Of a stretch of DNA of 6,233 nt, positions 1 to 6,019 are shown one piece after another. Positions within the stretch are counted from its first letter, which is position 1, and the number at the start of each line of letters is the position of its first letter. Below the pieces are notes generated by a model. The model ran no database searches, was not told where the DNA came from, and saw nothing but the letters and a program-made list of their open reading frames with translations. The stretch is from Chloroflexota bacterium (lineage in GTDB: Bacteria; Chloroflexota; Limnocylindria; Limnocylindrales; CSP1-4), in contig JAKAHX010000104.1 in NCBI GenBank assembly GCA_021814735.1, positions 1-6,233 of the forward strand, given 5' to 3'. Both the position numbers and the translations under genes were made by a program.

Positions 1-1013
1 AGCTCGTCCTTGACCTCGCGCTCGACGTACACGCGGCTGCACGCCGAGCACTTCTGGCCCCCGAAGCCGAACGCCGACCGCATGATCCCCTCGGCCGCTT
101 CCTCGAGGTCCGCCGTCCGGCTGACGATGGCCGGGTTCTTGCCGCCCATCTCTACGATGACCGGCTTCGGGTAGTCCTTGGCGAAGTGCCGGTAGAGGTC
201 GAAGCCGACCTCGTAGGAGCCGGTGAAGGTGAGGCCGTTCACGCCCGGGTTCTCGGCCAGCTCGGCGCCGACGGTGGAGCCGGGGCCCGTGACGAAGTTG
301 ACCACGCCCGCCGGGATCCCGGCGTCGCGGAAGACTTCGTAGAGCTTCAGCCCCATCAGGCTGCTGTCCGACGCCGGCTTCAGGACGACCGTGTTGCCGG
401 CCACCAGCGCGCCGCCGGCCGGGCCTCCGAAGAGCGAGGCCGGGAAGTTGAACGGGGCGATGACCGCCCAGACCCCGTAGGGCTTGAGCACGGACCGCGT
501 GTGGACGGTCTCGTCGCCGAGGTTGCCCATCGGGTAGTCGAAGCCCTGGTGTTTCTCGATCTCGTCGCAGTACCAGCGGATCAGGTCCGCGGTCTCCTCC
601 ACGTCACCGAGCGCCTCGAGCCGGTTCTTGCCGACCTCGATCGCGGTGAGCGCCGAGAGGTCCATCTGCCGTTCGCTGATCAGGTCCGCGGCGCGGCGCA
701 GCAGCGCCACGCGCTCCTGCCAGGGCCGCCGGCTCCAGGCCGGGAAGGCCGCGTGCGCAGCGGCGATGGCGTCGCGGACGTCCTGCCGTGTTCCCTTGGC
801 GAACCGGCCGACCAGCGAGCCGTCGATCGGAGACCGGTCCTCGTAGGTCCCCTCGCCCTGGCGGGGCTCGCCGTTCACGTACAGCGGATACGTCCGACCG
901 AGCTCCTGGCGGGCCCGCGCCAGCCCCGCCTCGTAGTCGGCGTGCAGCTGCTCGTTGTCGTTCCGAAGCGTCGCGTACGTGATCTTGATGCGCGGCGCGG
1001 TCGGGCTGGTCAT
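1..1013 (-). CDS. pruA: L-glutamate gamma-semialdehyde (1-pyrroline-5-carboxylate) dehydrogenase, N-terminal part, runs off the left edge
   Basis: This gene encodes an NAD(P)-dependent aldehyde dehydrogenase. The family oxidises glutamate semialdehyde, in equilibrium with pyrroline-5-carboxylate, to glutamate in the second step of proline catabolism, in the cytoplasm. I translated 337 complete codons from the reverse strand. Visible landmarks are an N-terminal LGRTYPLYVNGE block typical of the RocA/PruA group, PFNFP with the oxyanion-hole Asn at 189, LKPAS with the cofactor-binding Lys at 212, a GSxxVG segment at 265-270, the general-base Glu at 288 in EMGGKNP, and the nucleophile Cys at 322 in GGQKCSA. 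Family members are usually about 515-545 residues, so roughly the last third lies outside the window. The ATG start has a GAGGGA eight bases upstream. It follows the HAD phosphatase gene after 70 bases with no visible terminator, so it is probably the third gene of that operon. The family call is firm. The exact substrate follows from the N-terminal block and the PFNFP context; another semialdehyde is possible. Confidence 0.9.
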   Translation of the reverse strand, partial: MTSPTAPRIKITYATLRNDNEQLHADYEAGLARARQELGRTYPLYVNGEPRQGEGTYEDRSPIDGSLVGRFAKGTRQDVRDAIAAAHAAFPAWSRRPWQERVALLRRAADLISERQMDLSALTAIEVGKNRLEALGDVEETADLIRWYCDEIEKHQGFDYPMGNLGDETVHTRSVLKPYGVWAVIAPFNFPASLFGGPAGGALVAGNTVVLKPASDSSLMGLKLYEVFRDAGIPAGVVNFVTGPGSTVGAELAENPGVNGLTFTGSYEVGFDLYRHFAKDYPKPVIVEMGGKNPAIVSRTADLEEAAEGIMRSAFGFGGQKCSACSRVYVEREVKDE

Positions 1014-1021
1014 CGTCGATG

Positions 1022-1027
1022 TCCCTC
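1022..1027 (-). promoter_or_regulatory. Ribosome binding site of the dehydrogenase gene
   Basis: Read on the minus strand this is GAGGGA, eight bases before the ATG at 1013. It supports that start and independent initiation after the 70-base gap from the HAD gene. Confidence 0.6.
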
Positions 1028-1083
1028 GTGCAACCGGAGACTGCCGGGCGGGAGCGAATGCGGTCCGGGCCTGTCTTCGCCGG

Positions 1084-1956
1084 CTAGTCTAGCGCGCGCA
1101 CGAGGTCGAACAGGGACGGGGCGACCACGTCCGGCAGGTCCGCGGGGTGCCTCCGCCGGGCCGCCGCGAGGTCCGCCGGGCCCTGCTTCCCCGACAGGAC
1201 GAAGGCGGCGCGGAGGCCGCTCCGCCGGGCTCCGGCAACGTCGGAGCGAAGGTCGTCGCCGACCATCAGCACCGCCTGTCGGGGCAGGTCGGGACCGGCG
1301 CCCGGCCGCCCCAGCGACGCGTACGCGGCATCGAAGATCCCCGGGGCGGGCTTGCCCACCAGCAGCGCACGGCGTCCCGTGGCGAACTCGAGGGCGCGCA
1401 CGAAGGCCCCGGAATCGATGGTCACCCCGTCCGGCGTGAGCCACCAGCGATTGCGGTGCATCGCCACCAGGCGAGCCCCACCCAGCACGAGCCGGAAGGC
1501 GGCGTTGAGGCGCGGCCAGGTGAACGCCGGGCCGGCATCGCCAACGATCACGGCCGCCGCGGACGCGGCGTCGGCCAACGCGGCCTCGTCGTCGAGGAGA
1601 CGCTGGCCCTCGAACTCGCGCAGCGCGTCCCGGGACGACAGCACGTAGACCGGCCGGCCCGACCAGCGTCGCGCAGCGAGGTCCGCGCTCGCGGACAGCG
1701 CCGTCACCAGCGATCCCGGCTCGATCGGCAGGCCGGCGGCGGCGAGCCTGCCGGCCAGGGTGTCCCGGGCCCAGAGCGAGCTGTTGGTGAGCACCCGGAA
1801 CGGGATCCCGCGACGGAGGAGAACCCTGACGGCTTCGGCCGCCCCCGGCAGGGGTTCGCCCTTGAGCACGAGGACCCCGTCCAGGTCGAGCAGGAGGGCC
1901 CGCACCCCGGTGAGGTCGGGATCCGGCATGCCGGCGTCCGCCGCAGCGGTCGTCAC
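1084..1956 (-). CDS. HAD-IIA family hydrolase (NagD / phosphoglycolate phosphatase-like)
   Basis: This is a 290-residue haloacid dehalogenase superfamily phosphatase of subfamily IIA, a cytoplasmic Mg-dependent enzyme that works through an aspartyl-phosphate intermediate. All four HAD motifs are present: DLDGV with nucleophile Asp24 and acid/base Asp26, motif II TNSS with Thr57-Asn58, motif III GKPAP with Lys202, and motif IV MVGDDLRSD with Asp234, Asp235 and Asp239. The region at about 80-190 between motifs II and III corresponds to the C2 cap that sets the substrate. Length fits the family (about 250-300). I chose the GTG at 1956 because GAGG lies eight bases upstream. The ATG at 1929, nine codons in, has no ribosome binding site. 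It starts 43 bases after the zinc-ribbon stop and ends 70 bases before the dehydrogenase start. Substrate is unknown; NagD-like, phosphoglycolate or p-nitrophenyl phosphatase labels are equally possible. Confidence 0.9.
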   Translation of the reverse strand: MTTAAADAGMPDPDLTGVRALLLDLDGVLVLKGEPLPGAAEAVRVLLRRGIPFRVLTNSSLWARDTLAGRLAAAGLPIEPGSLVTALSASADLAARRWSGRPVYVLSSRDALREFEGQRLLDDEAALADAASAAAVIVGDAGPAFTWPRLNAAFRLVLGGARLVAMHRNRWWLTPDGVTIDSGAFVRALEFATGRRALLVGKPAPGIFDAAYASLGRPGAGPDLPRQAVLMVGDDLRSDVAGARRSGLRAAFVLSGKQGPADLAAARRRHPADLPDVVAPSLFDLVRALD

Positions 1957-1964
1957 CGTTCGAG

Positions 1965-1968
1965 CCTC
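1965..1968 (-). promoter_or_regulatory. Ribosome binding site that decides the GTG start of the HAD gene
   Basis: On the minus strand this is GAGG, eight bases before the GTG at 1956. No comparable sequence precedes the in-frame ATG at 1929, so the GTG is preferred. Confidence 0.5.
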
Positions 1969-1999
1969 GGTTCGGGGAGGCGCTGCAGCCGGGATCGGG

Positions 2000-2344
2000 T
2001 CAGCGCCCGGCCTGGACCTCCCGGAAGCAGTCCGAGCAGTAGACGGGGCGGTCCATGCGCGGCCTGAACGGCACCTGCGCCGTGTTGCCGCAGCGCGAGC
2101 AGACCACGGCGAAGTACTCGCGGGCGATGCGCTCCCCGCCCCGCTCGTACCCGCGCGGGCCCCCGATCTCGCGCACGTCGTAGCCCGCCGCTTCGCGGGA
2201 CGCGCGCCGGCTGGCCCGGCAGCTGGGACAGCGGCGAGGATCGGAGGTGAACCCCTTCTGCGCGTAGAACTCCTGGTCCGCGGCGGAGTGGACGAAGTCG
2301 ACGCCGCAGTCGACACAGGTCAGGGTTCGATCGACGTAGGACAC
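2000..2344 (-). CDS. Small dual zinc-ribbon protein (zf-trcl-type N-terminus plus CxxC-x17-CxxC C-terminus)
   Basis: This 114-residue protein has four CxxC pairs: Cys10/13, Cys39/42, Cys82/85 and Cys103/106. The first two pairs are 25 residues apart around an EFYAQKGF segment, which matches the probable zinc-ribbon family (zf-trcl) often found alone in bacteria. The last two pairs are exactly 17 residues apart, fitting the described CxxC-x17-CxxC domain. Each half should bind one zinc ion. The linker (about 43-78) is rich in Arg and Gly and likely flexible. There is no signal peptide or membrane segment, so it is cytoplasmic, and nucleic-acid or protein binding is a guess. The GTG start at 2344 is set by a near-perfect AGGAGG seven bases upstream and gives the SYVDRTLTC beginning typical of the family. 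The open frame continues upstream to 2410 but that part is low-complexity Arg/Ala/Pro. It is the first gene of the leftward operon. Its function is not known. Confidence 0.88.
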   Translation of the reverse strand: MSYVDRTLTCVDCGVDFVHSAADQEFYAQKGFTSDPRRCPSCRASRRASREAAGYDVREIGGPRGYERGGERIAREYFAVVCSRCGNTAQVPFRPRMDRPVYCSDCFREVQAGR

Positions 2345-2351
2345 CCGGGAG

Positions 2352-2357
2352 CCTCCT
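2352..2357 (-). promoter_or_regulatory. Strong Shine-Dalgarno of the zinc-ribbon gene
   Basis: AGGAGG on the minus strand, seven bases before the GTG at 2344. It rules out the longer start at 2410 as the main initiation site. Confidence 0.75.
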
Positions 2358-2516
2358 GGAGCGCGTGATGCCGAGACTGGCGCAGCCGACCGCCCGCCTC
2401 GGGGTGCCACGGCCGACGACGGGTCGCCGGCACGACGCGAACTCCGGGATCCGGGCGCCGCGCGACCCAGGTGTCTGCCGAGGTCCCTGGAACGGGGCGC
2501 ACCGGTTGCGCCGGAA

Positions 2517-2545
2517 GCCTAGCACCCGGCGAGCCGGCCGGACAA
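2517..2545 (-). promoter_or_regulatory. Weak candidate sigma70-type promoter for the leftward operon
   Basis: On the minus strand TTGTCC (2545-2540) is followed after 18 bases by TAGGCT (2522-2517). Each hexamer is an imperfect match to TTGACA / TATAAT. It points toward the zinc-ribbon gene and would leave a leader of roughly 165 bases. In DNA this GC-rich such matches can occur by chance. Confidence 0.22.
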
Positions 2546-2587
2546 GCACGGGTCCACCCGGACGCCATCGCGCAGGTGCACGCCGGG

Positions 2588-2596
2588 TGGCACAAT
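2588..2596 (+). promoter_or_regulatory. Candidate extended -10 promoter element for the rightward operon
   Basis: TGGCACAAT is a TGn followed by CACAAT, four of six matches to TATAAT with the extended -10 dinucleotide. It is one of the few A/T-bearing spots in the gap. No recognisable -35 lies 16-18 bases upstream. It would give a leader of about 115 bases before the ATG at 2720. Confidence 0.25.
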
Positions 2597-2701
2597 GAGC
2601 CTCGGGGATCTGCCCGGCGAGGGGCTCTGGCGGCGGTCACCCGACGCAGCCCGCCGCCGCGCTGTCAATCGACGCGCGCGTGCCGGGGTCGCGCCCGGAG
2701 T

Positions 2702-2717
2702 GGAGGGACACGAGGAA
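2702..2717 (+). promoter_or_regulatory. Ribosome binding site region of the SbcD/YhaO-like gene
   Basis: GGAGGG (2702-2707) lies 12 bases and GAGGAA (2712-2717) lies two bases before the ATG at 2720. Neither has ideal spacing, but together they support this start over upstream codons in the same open frame. Confidence 0.5.
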
Positions 2718-2719
2718 CC

Positions 2720-3865
2720 ATGCCCCGCCTGCTGCAGCTGGCGAGCGTCCGTCTTGGCGCGCGGCACGTCGATCTCGGCAGTGCCGGCAGGGAGCAGCGC
2801 GACCGCCGGTGGGCGGCCTTCGAGGCGGCCCTGGACCTGGCGGTGCATGAGCACTGTGATGCGGTCCTCGTGGCCGGCGATCTCTTCGACTCGAACGCGC
2901 AGCCACGGCGGACGATCGACCGCGCGGCCGCCGCGCTCGGCCGGCTGGTCGCGCAGGGGATCGCGGTGGTGATCCTGCCCGGCATGACCGATCCGTACGA
3001 CGCGTCCTCCATCTATCGGACCTACGACCTCGCGGCGATCGCCGGGCTGCCCCCCGGAGCGGACGGGCCCCACGTGCTCGTCCCGGGGAGCATGACGGTG
3101 GTCCTGCCGGCCCTCGATCTCGCGGTGCGCGGGTACGACGCGGACGGCGGCACACTGGACGCGGCACTCGGTGCCCCGCCGGACGAGGCGGAACGGGGGA
3201 TCCGGATCCGCGTCGGGATCGCGCGCGCGGTCCCGGGCGCAGCGGGGGCGGGCGATGTGAGCCAGGAGGCCATCGCCGCCTCCGGCCTCGACTACCTCGC
3301 GCTCGGCGGCGCCATGGCGCCGGCCCAGGGCGAGGCTGGCACGACCCACTGGGCGGACCCGGGACCGATCGAGCTTCTCGAGGAGGGCGGCGAGGAGGTC
3401 GGGCAGGTCCTGCTGGTCACGCTCGAGGCGTCGGGTTCGCGGCGGGTGCGCATCGAACCGCGGGCGGTCGGTCGGTCGCGACGGCTGCGCACGGAGCTCG
3501 ACGTGAGCGGGGTCCCCGACGCCGACGCACTGCTCGCACGCCTCGACGGCCTTGCCGACCCCGACCTCGCCTGCGAGGTCCGGATCACCGGCACCCGGCC
3601 ACCCGGCCTGACAGTGGACGAGGCGGCCCTGGAGGCCGCGCTGGCAGCTCGCTTCCTGCACCTCCGCGTGCACGACGCCTCGCTGCCGCCGACCCCGGAG
3701 ACTCCGCCAGTGGCGGACTCCATCGCCGGCCACTTCGCGCAGGCATATGCCTCCCGGATCGCGGCTGCCGCTGCGGAGGGCCGCTCCGACGACGAGCGCG
3801 ACGCGCGCGAGCAGCTGGACCTCGGCCTGCGCATCATCGCCGGCTCCACCGGCATGCCCGTCTGA
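2720..3865 (+). CDS. SbcD/YhaO-like metallophosphoesterase-fold protein with degenerate active site (probable pseudo-nuclease)
   Basis: This 381-residue protein has the layout of the SbcD/Mre11/YhaO exonuclease subunit, which normally cuts DNA with two Mn ions as partner of an SbcC/Rad50/YhaN ATPase. The fold can be followed: the N-terminal strand LLQLASVRLG (4-13), VAGDLFDS (51-58) with intact Gly53-Asp54, VVILPGMTDPYD (83-94), GLDYLALGGAMAP (189-201), and a C-terminal region (about 255-381) like the partner-binding part of YhaO. The metal ligands are mostly gone: canonical D-x-H reads Ser9-Val-Arg11, GNHD reads GMTD (88-91), and GHxH reads GGAM (196-199). The strand expected to carry another His reads RVGIARAV (164-171) with none. 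Only Asp54 and perhaps Asp91 remain. Flanking residues align in frame on both sides of each motif, so this is substitution, not frameshift. The ATPase gene follows after 12 bases. I infer a structural or regulatory subunit, not an active nuclease. The start is the ATG at 2720, where similarity begins. Confidence 0.85.
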   Translation: MPRLLQLASVRLGARHVDLGSAGREQRDRRWAAFEAALDLAVHEHCDAVLVAGDLFDSNAQPRRTIDRAAAALGRLVAQGIAVVILPGMTDPYDASSIYRTYDLAAIAGLPPGADGPHVLVPGSMTVVLPALDLAVRGYDADGGTLDAALGAPPDEAERGIRIRVGIARAVPGAAGAGDVSQEAIAASGLDYLALGGAMAPAQGEAGTTHWADPGPIELLEEGGEEVGQVLLVTLEASGSRRVRIEPRAVGRSRRLRTELDVSGVPDADALLARLDGLADPDLACEVRITGTRPPGLTVDEAALEAALAARFLHLRVHDASLPPTPETPPVADSIAGHFAQAYASRIAAAAAEGRSDDERDAREQLDLGLRIIAGSTGMPV

Positions 3866-3866
3866 C

Positions 3867-3872
3867 GAGGGA
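3867..3872 (+). promoter_or_regulatory. Ribosome binding site of the SbcC/YhaN-like ATPase gene
   Basis: GAGGGA, just after the upstream TGA (3863-3865) and five bases before the GTG at 3878. It fixes that start and implies the two genes are made from one message, probably with coupled translation. Confidence 0.65.
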
Positions 3873-3877
3873 ACGCC

Positions 3878-6019
3878 GTGCGCATCATCCGGCTTCACCT
3901 GCACGACATCCAGCGCCACGCCGACCTCGAGATCCGCCCGTCACCCGGGATCACCATCATCCGCGGGCCGAACGAGTCGGGGAAATCCACCGTCCGGCGA
4001 GCGGTCGAGCTGGCGCTCTTCGGGGCGACTGCCGACGACGGGACGCAGGTGCGGCGCTGGCAGGCCACCGGCCGGGCACCGTCCTCGGTCGAGCTGGACG
4101 TGGAGGCCGACGGCGAGGAGGAGACATCCTTCCGCGTGACCCGGACCTTCGACGGGGATGGCGCCCACGTTGCGTTGCAGCTCGCCGACGAGCGGCTGGA
4201 GGGCGCCGCGGCCGAACGGCGCCTGGCCGAGATCACCGGGCTGCCGAGCCTTGCCTTCTTCCGTTCGGCGGCCGTGCTCGACCATGCCGACCTGGCCGGG
4301 CTGGCAGAGGGCGACGACGCCCTGCGCTCGCGGCTCTCCGCGGCCGTGTCCGCCGGCGACCGCACCTTCGCGCGCAGCCTGCGGGACCTGGAGGCGCAGG
4401 TGGCCGCGATCGACGGCGCGGGCCTCCCCGCGCCCGGGCCCCTGGCCGCGGCGGAGGCCGAGGTGGCGCGCCTGCAGCAGGAACTGGAGCACGGCGAGGC
4501 CGCGCTGGGCGAACAGCTGGCGGCGCAGGCGGCGCTCTGGACCGCGCAGAGCGACCTGGCGGAGATCGAGGCGCAGCTCGAGAGCGATCGCGAGCTGCTG
4601 GCCACCAGCGAGGAGGCCGTGCGGCTGCAGGCGGAGCAGGAGGAGGCCGAGGCTGCCCACGAGCGGTTCCAGCGGGCCGTGATGGTCCGCGAGGAGATCG
4701 AGGCGAAGGAGTCCACGCACCCGTCGACGCTGCCGCTCGCAGTGCTCCGCGAGGGGACCGCCCGCCTGCGACAGCTCGAGCAGAGCATCGCGGACCTGAC
4801 GGCGGAGCTCCGCGACGAGGTGACGGTGTCCGGCGAGATCATGCTGCCCGAACCGCGCTGGCGGCCATTCGCGGTCGTGGCGCTCGTGCTGGCGGTGGTC
4901 GGGGTGGCGGTCGCGCTCCTGACGGCGCAGGCTGTGATCGGGATCGCCGTCGCGCTGCTGGGCGTGGTGTCTGCCGTGGTGGCGCTGCGACGGCGCCGGC
5001 TGGCCTTCGATGTCAACTACCAGCGCCACCTGCGCGACGAGCAGGTGAACCGGCGCCTCCGGGGCCGATCGACCATCGAGGACCAGCTTCGCCAGGACCA
5101 GAAGGCGCGCGAGGCCCAGCTCGCGGGGCTGGGCGTCAAGGACCTCGAGGCCTGCGAGGGGCTGCTGGCGGCGGAGGAGGCGCACGTCGCGCACCTCGAG
5201 GAACTGCGGCGGGAATTCGCGAGCCTGCTGGGCGATCCACCGGTGACCGAGGACGTCGCGGTCCTGCGTGACCGCGCCGCGGCCGAGGCGGAGCTGCGGC
5301 GCCATCTCCTCGCGCAGATGGGTGAGATCGGGCGGCACCCGGCCGGCCACCGTGCCCGCTACGACGCCGCCGTCGCCGCCGACGAGGCCGCGCAGGCGCG
5401 GGCGCGGGAAACCGTCGCCGCGGCGCGCGCCCGCGTCGAGGCGAGCCCGGTGGACAGCGATGCCGTGGCAGCGACCGCCGAGGACCTGGCCGAGGCGCAG
5501 CTGCGCCTGGACCGGCTGGCGCGGCGGCGGCGGATCCTGGCCGGCACCCTCGAGGCGCTGCGTGCCGCCGAGCAGTCCACGGTCCGCGCCGCGGCGCGGT
5601 TCGTGGAACGGCGCATGAACCGTGATATCGAGCGCATCACCGGCGGTCGCTACCGGCGGGTCCAGGTGGACGACGCCGACCTGTCGATCCGCCTCTGGTC
5701 GCCCGAGCGCGACGACTGGGTGGACGCCCGCGCGCTCTCCACCGCCACGCTGGCACAGACGCACCTCGCGGCGCGCCTCGCGCTGGCCCGGCAGGTGACC
5801 GGTGACCGCCGGCCGCCGCTGATCCTGGACGACCCTTTCCTGGTCTTCGACGACGAGCGGGCGGCCCGCGCGCTCGAGCTGCTCCGGCAGGTCGCCGGCG
5901 ACCTGCAGGTCCTGTACCTCTCGATCTCCCCGCGCTACGACCGGTTCGCGGACCAGGTCGTGGAGTTCTCCGCGCCGGCCGAGGTCGACGCCGGGGCGGT
6001 CGCCGCGGAGCCGGTCTGA
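3878..6019 (+). CDS. SbcC/YhaN-like AAA family ATPase with coiled-coil arms and a central transmembrane hairpin
   Basis: This 713-residue protein is a Rad50/SbcC-type ABC ATPase, closest in layout to YhaN, the partner of YhaO. Order: N-terminal strand RIIRLHLHDIQRH, Walker A GPNESGKST (30-38), lobe I to about 180, first coiled-coil arm (about 187-320), two hydrophobic helices (331-349 and 352-370), second arm (about 380-565), then lobe II with RFVERRMNRDIERITGGRY, signature LSTAT (620-624), Walker B LILDD (648-652) and D-loop FDDERA (657-662). The head should bind ATP and dimerise. The arms are Glu/Ala/Leu/Arg-rich heptad-like sequence. There is no CxxC zinc hook; the only cysteine is at 426. 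It is shorter than SbcC (about 1000 or more) and YhaN (about 900 or more). Odd points: the signature Gly is Ala623, the usual Q-loop area reads VLDHADL, and the H-loop reads SIS (682-684) without His. The GTG start has GAGGGA five bases upstream. It lies 12 bases after its likely partner. Its cellular role is inferred. Confidence 0.88.
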   Translation: MRIIRLHLHDIQRHADLEIRPSPGITIIRGPNESGKSTVRRAVELALFGATADDGTQVRRWQATGRAPSSVELDVEADGEEETSFRVTRTFDGDGAHVALQLADERLEGAAAERRLAEITGLPSLAFFRSAAVLDHADLAGLAEGDDALRSRLSAAVSAGDRTFARSLRDLEAQVAAIDGAGLPAPGPLAAAEAEVARLQQELEHGEAALGEQLAAQAALWTAQSDLAEIEAQLESDRELLATSEEAVRLQAEQEEAEAAHERFQRAVMVREEIEAKESTHPSTLPLAVLREGTARLRQLEQSIADLTAELRDEVTVSGEIMLPEPRWRPFAVVALVLAVVGVAVALLTAQAVIGIAVALLGVVSAVVALRRRRLAFDVNYQRHLRDEQVNRRLRGRSTIEDQLRQDQKAREAQLAGLGVKDLEACEGLLAAEEAHVAHLEELRREFASLLGDPPVTEDVAVLRDRAAAEAELRRHLLAQMGEIGRHPAGHRARYDAAVAADEAAQARARETVAAARARVEASPVDSDAVAATAEDLAEAQLRLDRLARRRRILAGTLEALRAAEQSTVRAAARFVERRMNRDIERITGGRYRRVQVDDADLSIRLWSPERDDWVDARALSTATLAQTHLAARLALARQVTGDRRPPLILDDPFLVFDDERAARALELLRQVAGDLQVLYLSISPRYDRFADQVVEFSAPAEVDAGAVAAEPV
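4868..4987 (+). other. Encoded transmembrane hairpin at the apex of the coiled coil
   Basis: Residues 331-370 of the ATPase are almost wholly Val/Ala/Leu/Ile/Gly with a Thr-Ala-Gln break near 349-351, making two helices of about 19 residues each. Arginines flank both ends (327 and 329 before, 371-374 after). By the positive-inside rule both arms and the ATPase head then stay in the cytoplasm while the apex is buried in the membrane. This replaces the zinc hook of SbcC/Rad50 and matches the general plan of YhaN. Confidence 0.8.
6007..6010 (+). promoter_or_regulatory. Possible ribosome binding site for the transporter gene, inside the end of the ATPase gene
   Basis: GGAG, five bases before the CTG at 6016. 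It is the only Shine-Dalgarno-like sequence near the start of the transporter reading frame and supports the unusual start call. Confidence 0.4.

Larger units (their letters stand above)
2345..2719. other. Divergent intergenic region, 375 bases
   Basis: This gap separates the leftward zinc-ribbon operon from the rightward SbcCD-like operon and must hold the promoters of both unless they are read from further away. I find no convincing gene in it. The short open frames crossing it have Arg/Pro/Ala-rich compositions and no good ribosome binding sites. I see no tRNA, no direct repeats and no clear terminator hairpin with a T run. The only candidate signals are the two weak promoter-like elements listed separately. 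Confidence 0.7.

Noticed and set aside
1014..1083. Terminator between the HAD and dehydrogenase genes
   Set aside because: The 70-base gap has some GC self-complementarity but no clear stem-loop followed by a T run on the minus strand.
186..1439. Long plus-strand open frame opposite the dehydrogenase and the HAD gene
   Set aside because: Its product is Arg/Gly/Pro-rich low-complexity sequence with no family resemblance, and the opposite strand carries two complete sets of catalytic motifs. It is a shadow frame caused by high GC.
2345..2410. Longer zinc-ribbon protein starting at 2410
   Set aside because: AGGAGG lies seven bases before the GTG at 2344, and the family begins at SYVDRTL. The extension is low complexity.
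2663..2668. TTGACA on the minus strand as a -35 box
   Set aside because: There is no -10-like hexamer 16-19 bases downstream in that direction; the sequence there is nearly all G and C.
2471..2719. Upstream extension of the SbcD-like gene to an earlier in-frame start
   Set aside because: The extra 83 residues are Arg/Pro/Ala-rich and unlike the family. Family similarity begins at the ATG at 2720, which has Shine-Dalgarno-like sequence before it.
2744..3316. Idea that the lost metal motifs of the SbcD-like protein come from frameshifts or sequencing errors
   Set aside because: Conserved residues lie in the same frame immediately before and after each altered motif, and each change needs several separate base substitutions.
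2519..3919. Long minus-strand open frame opposite the SbcD-like gene
   Set aside because: It is rich in Arg, Gly and His without domain features and lies exactly antisense to a recognisable gene.
3941..5764. 607-codon minus-strand open frame opposite the ATPase
   Set aside because: It is an antisense mirror of a GC-rich gene with strong third-position bias. The plus strand has Walker motifs, coiled coils and a membrane hairpin.
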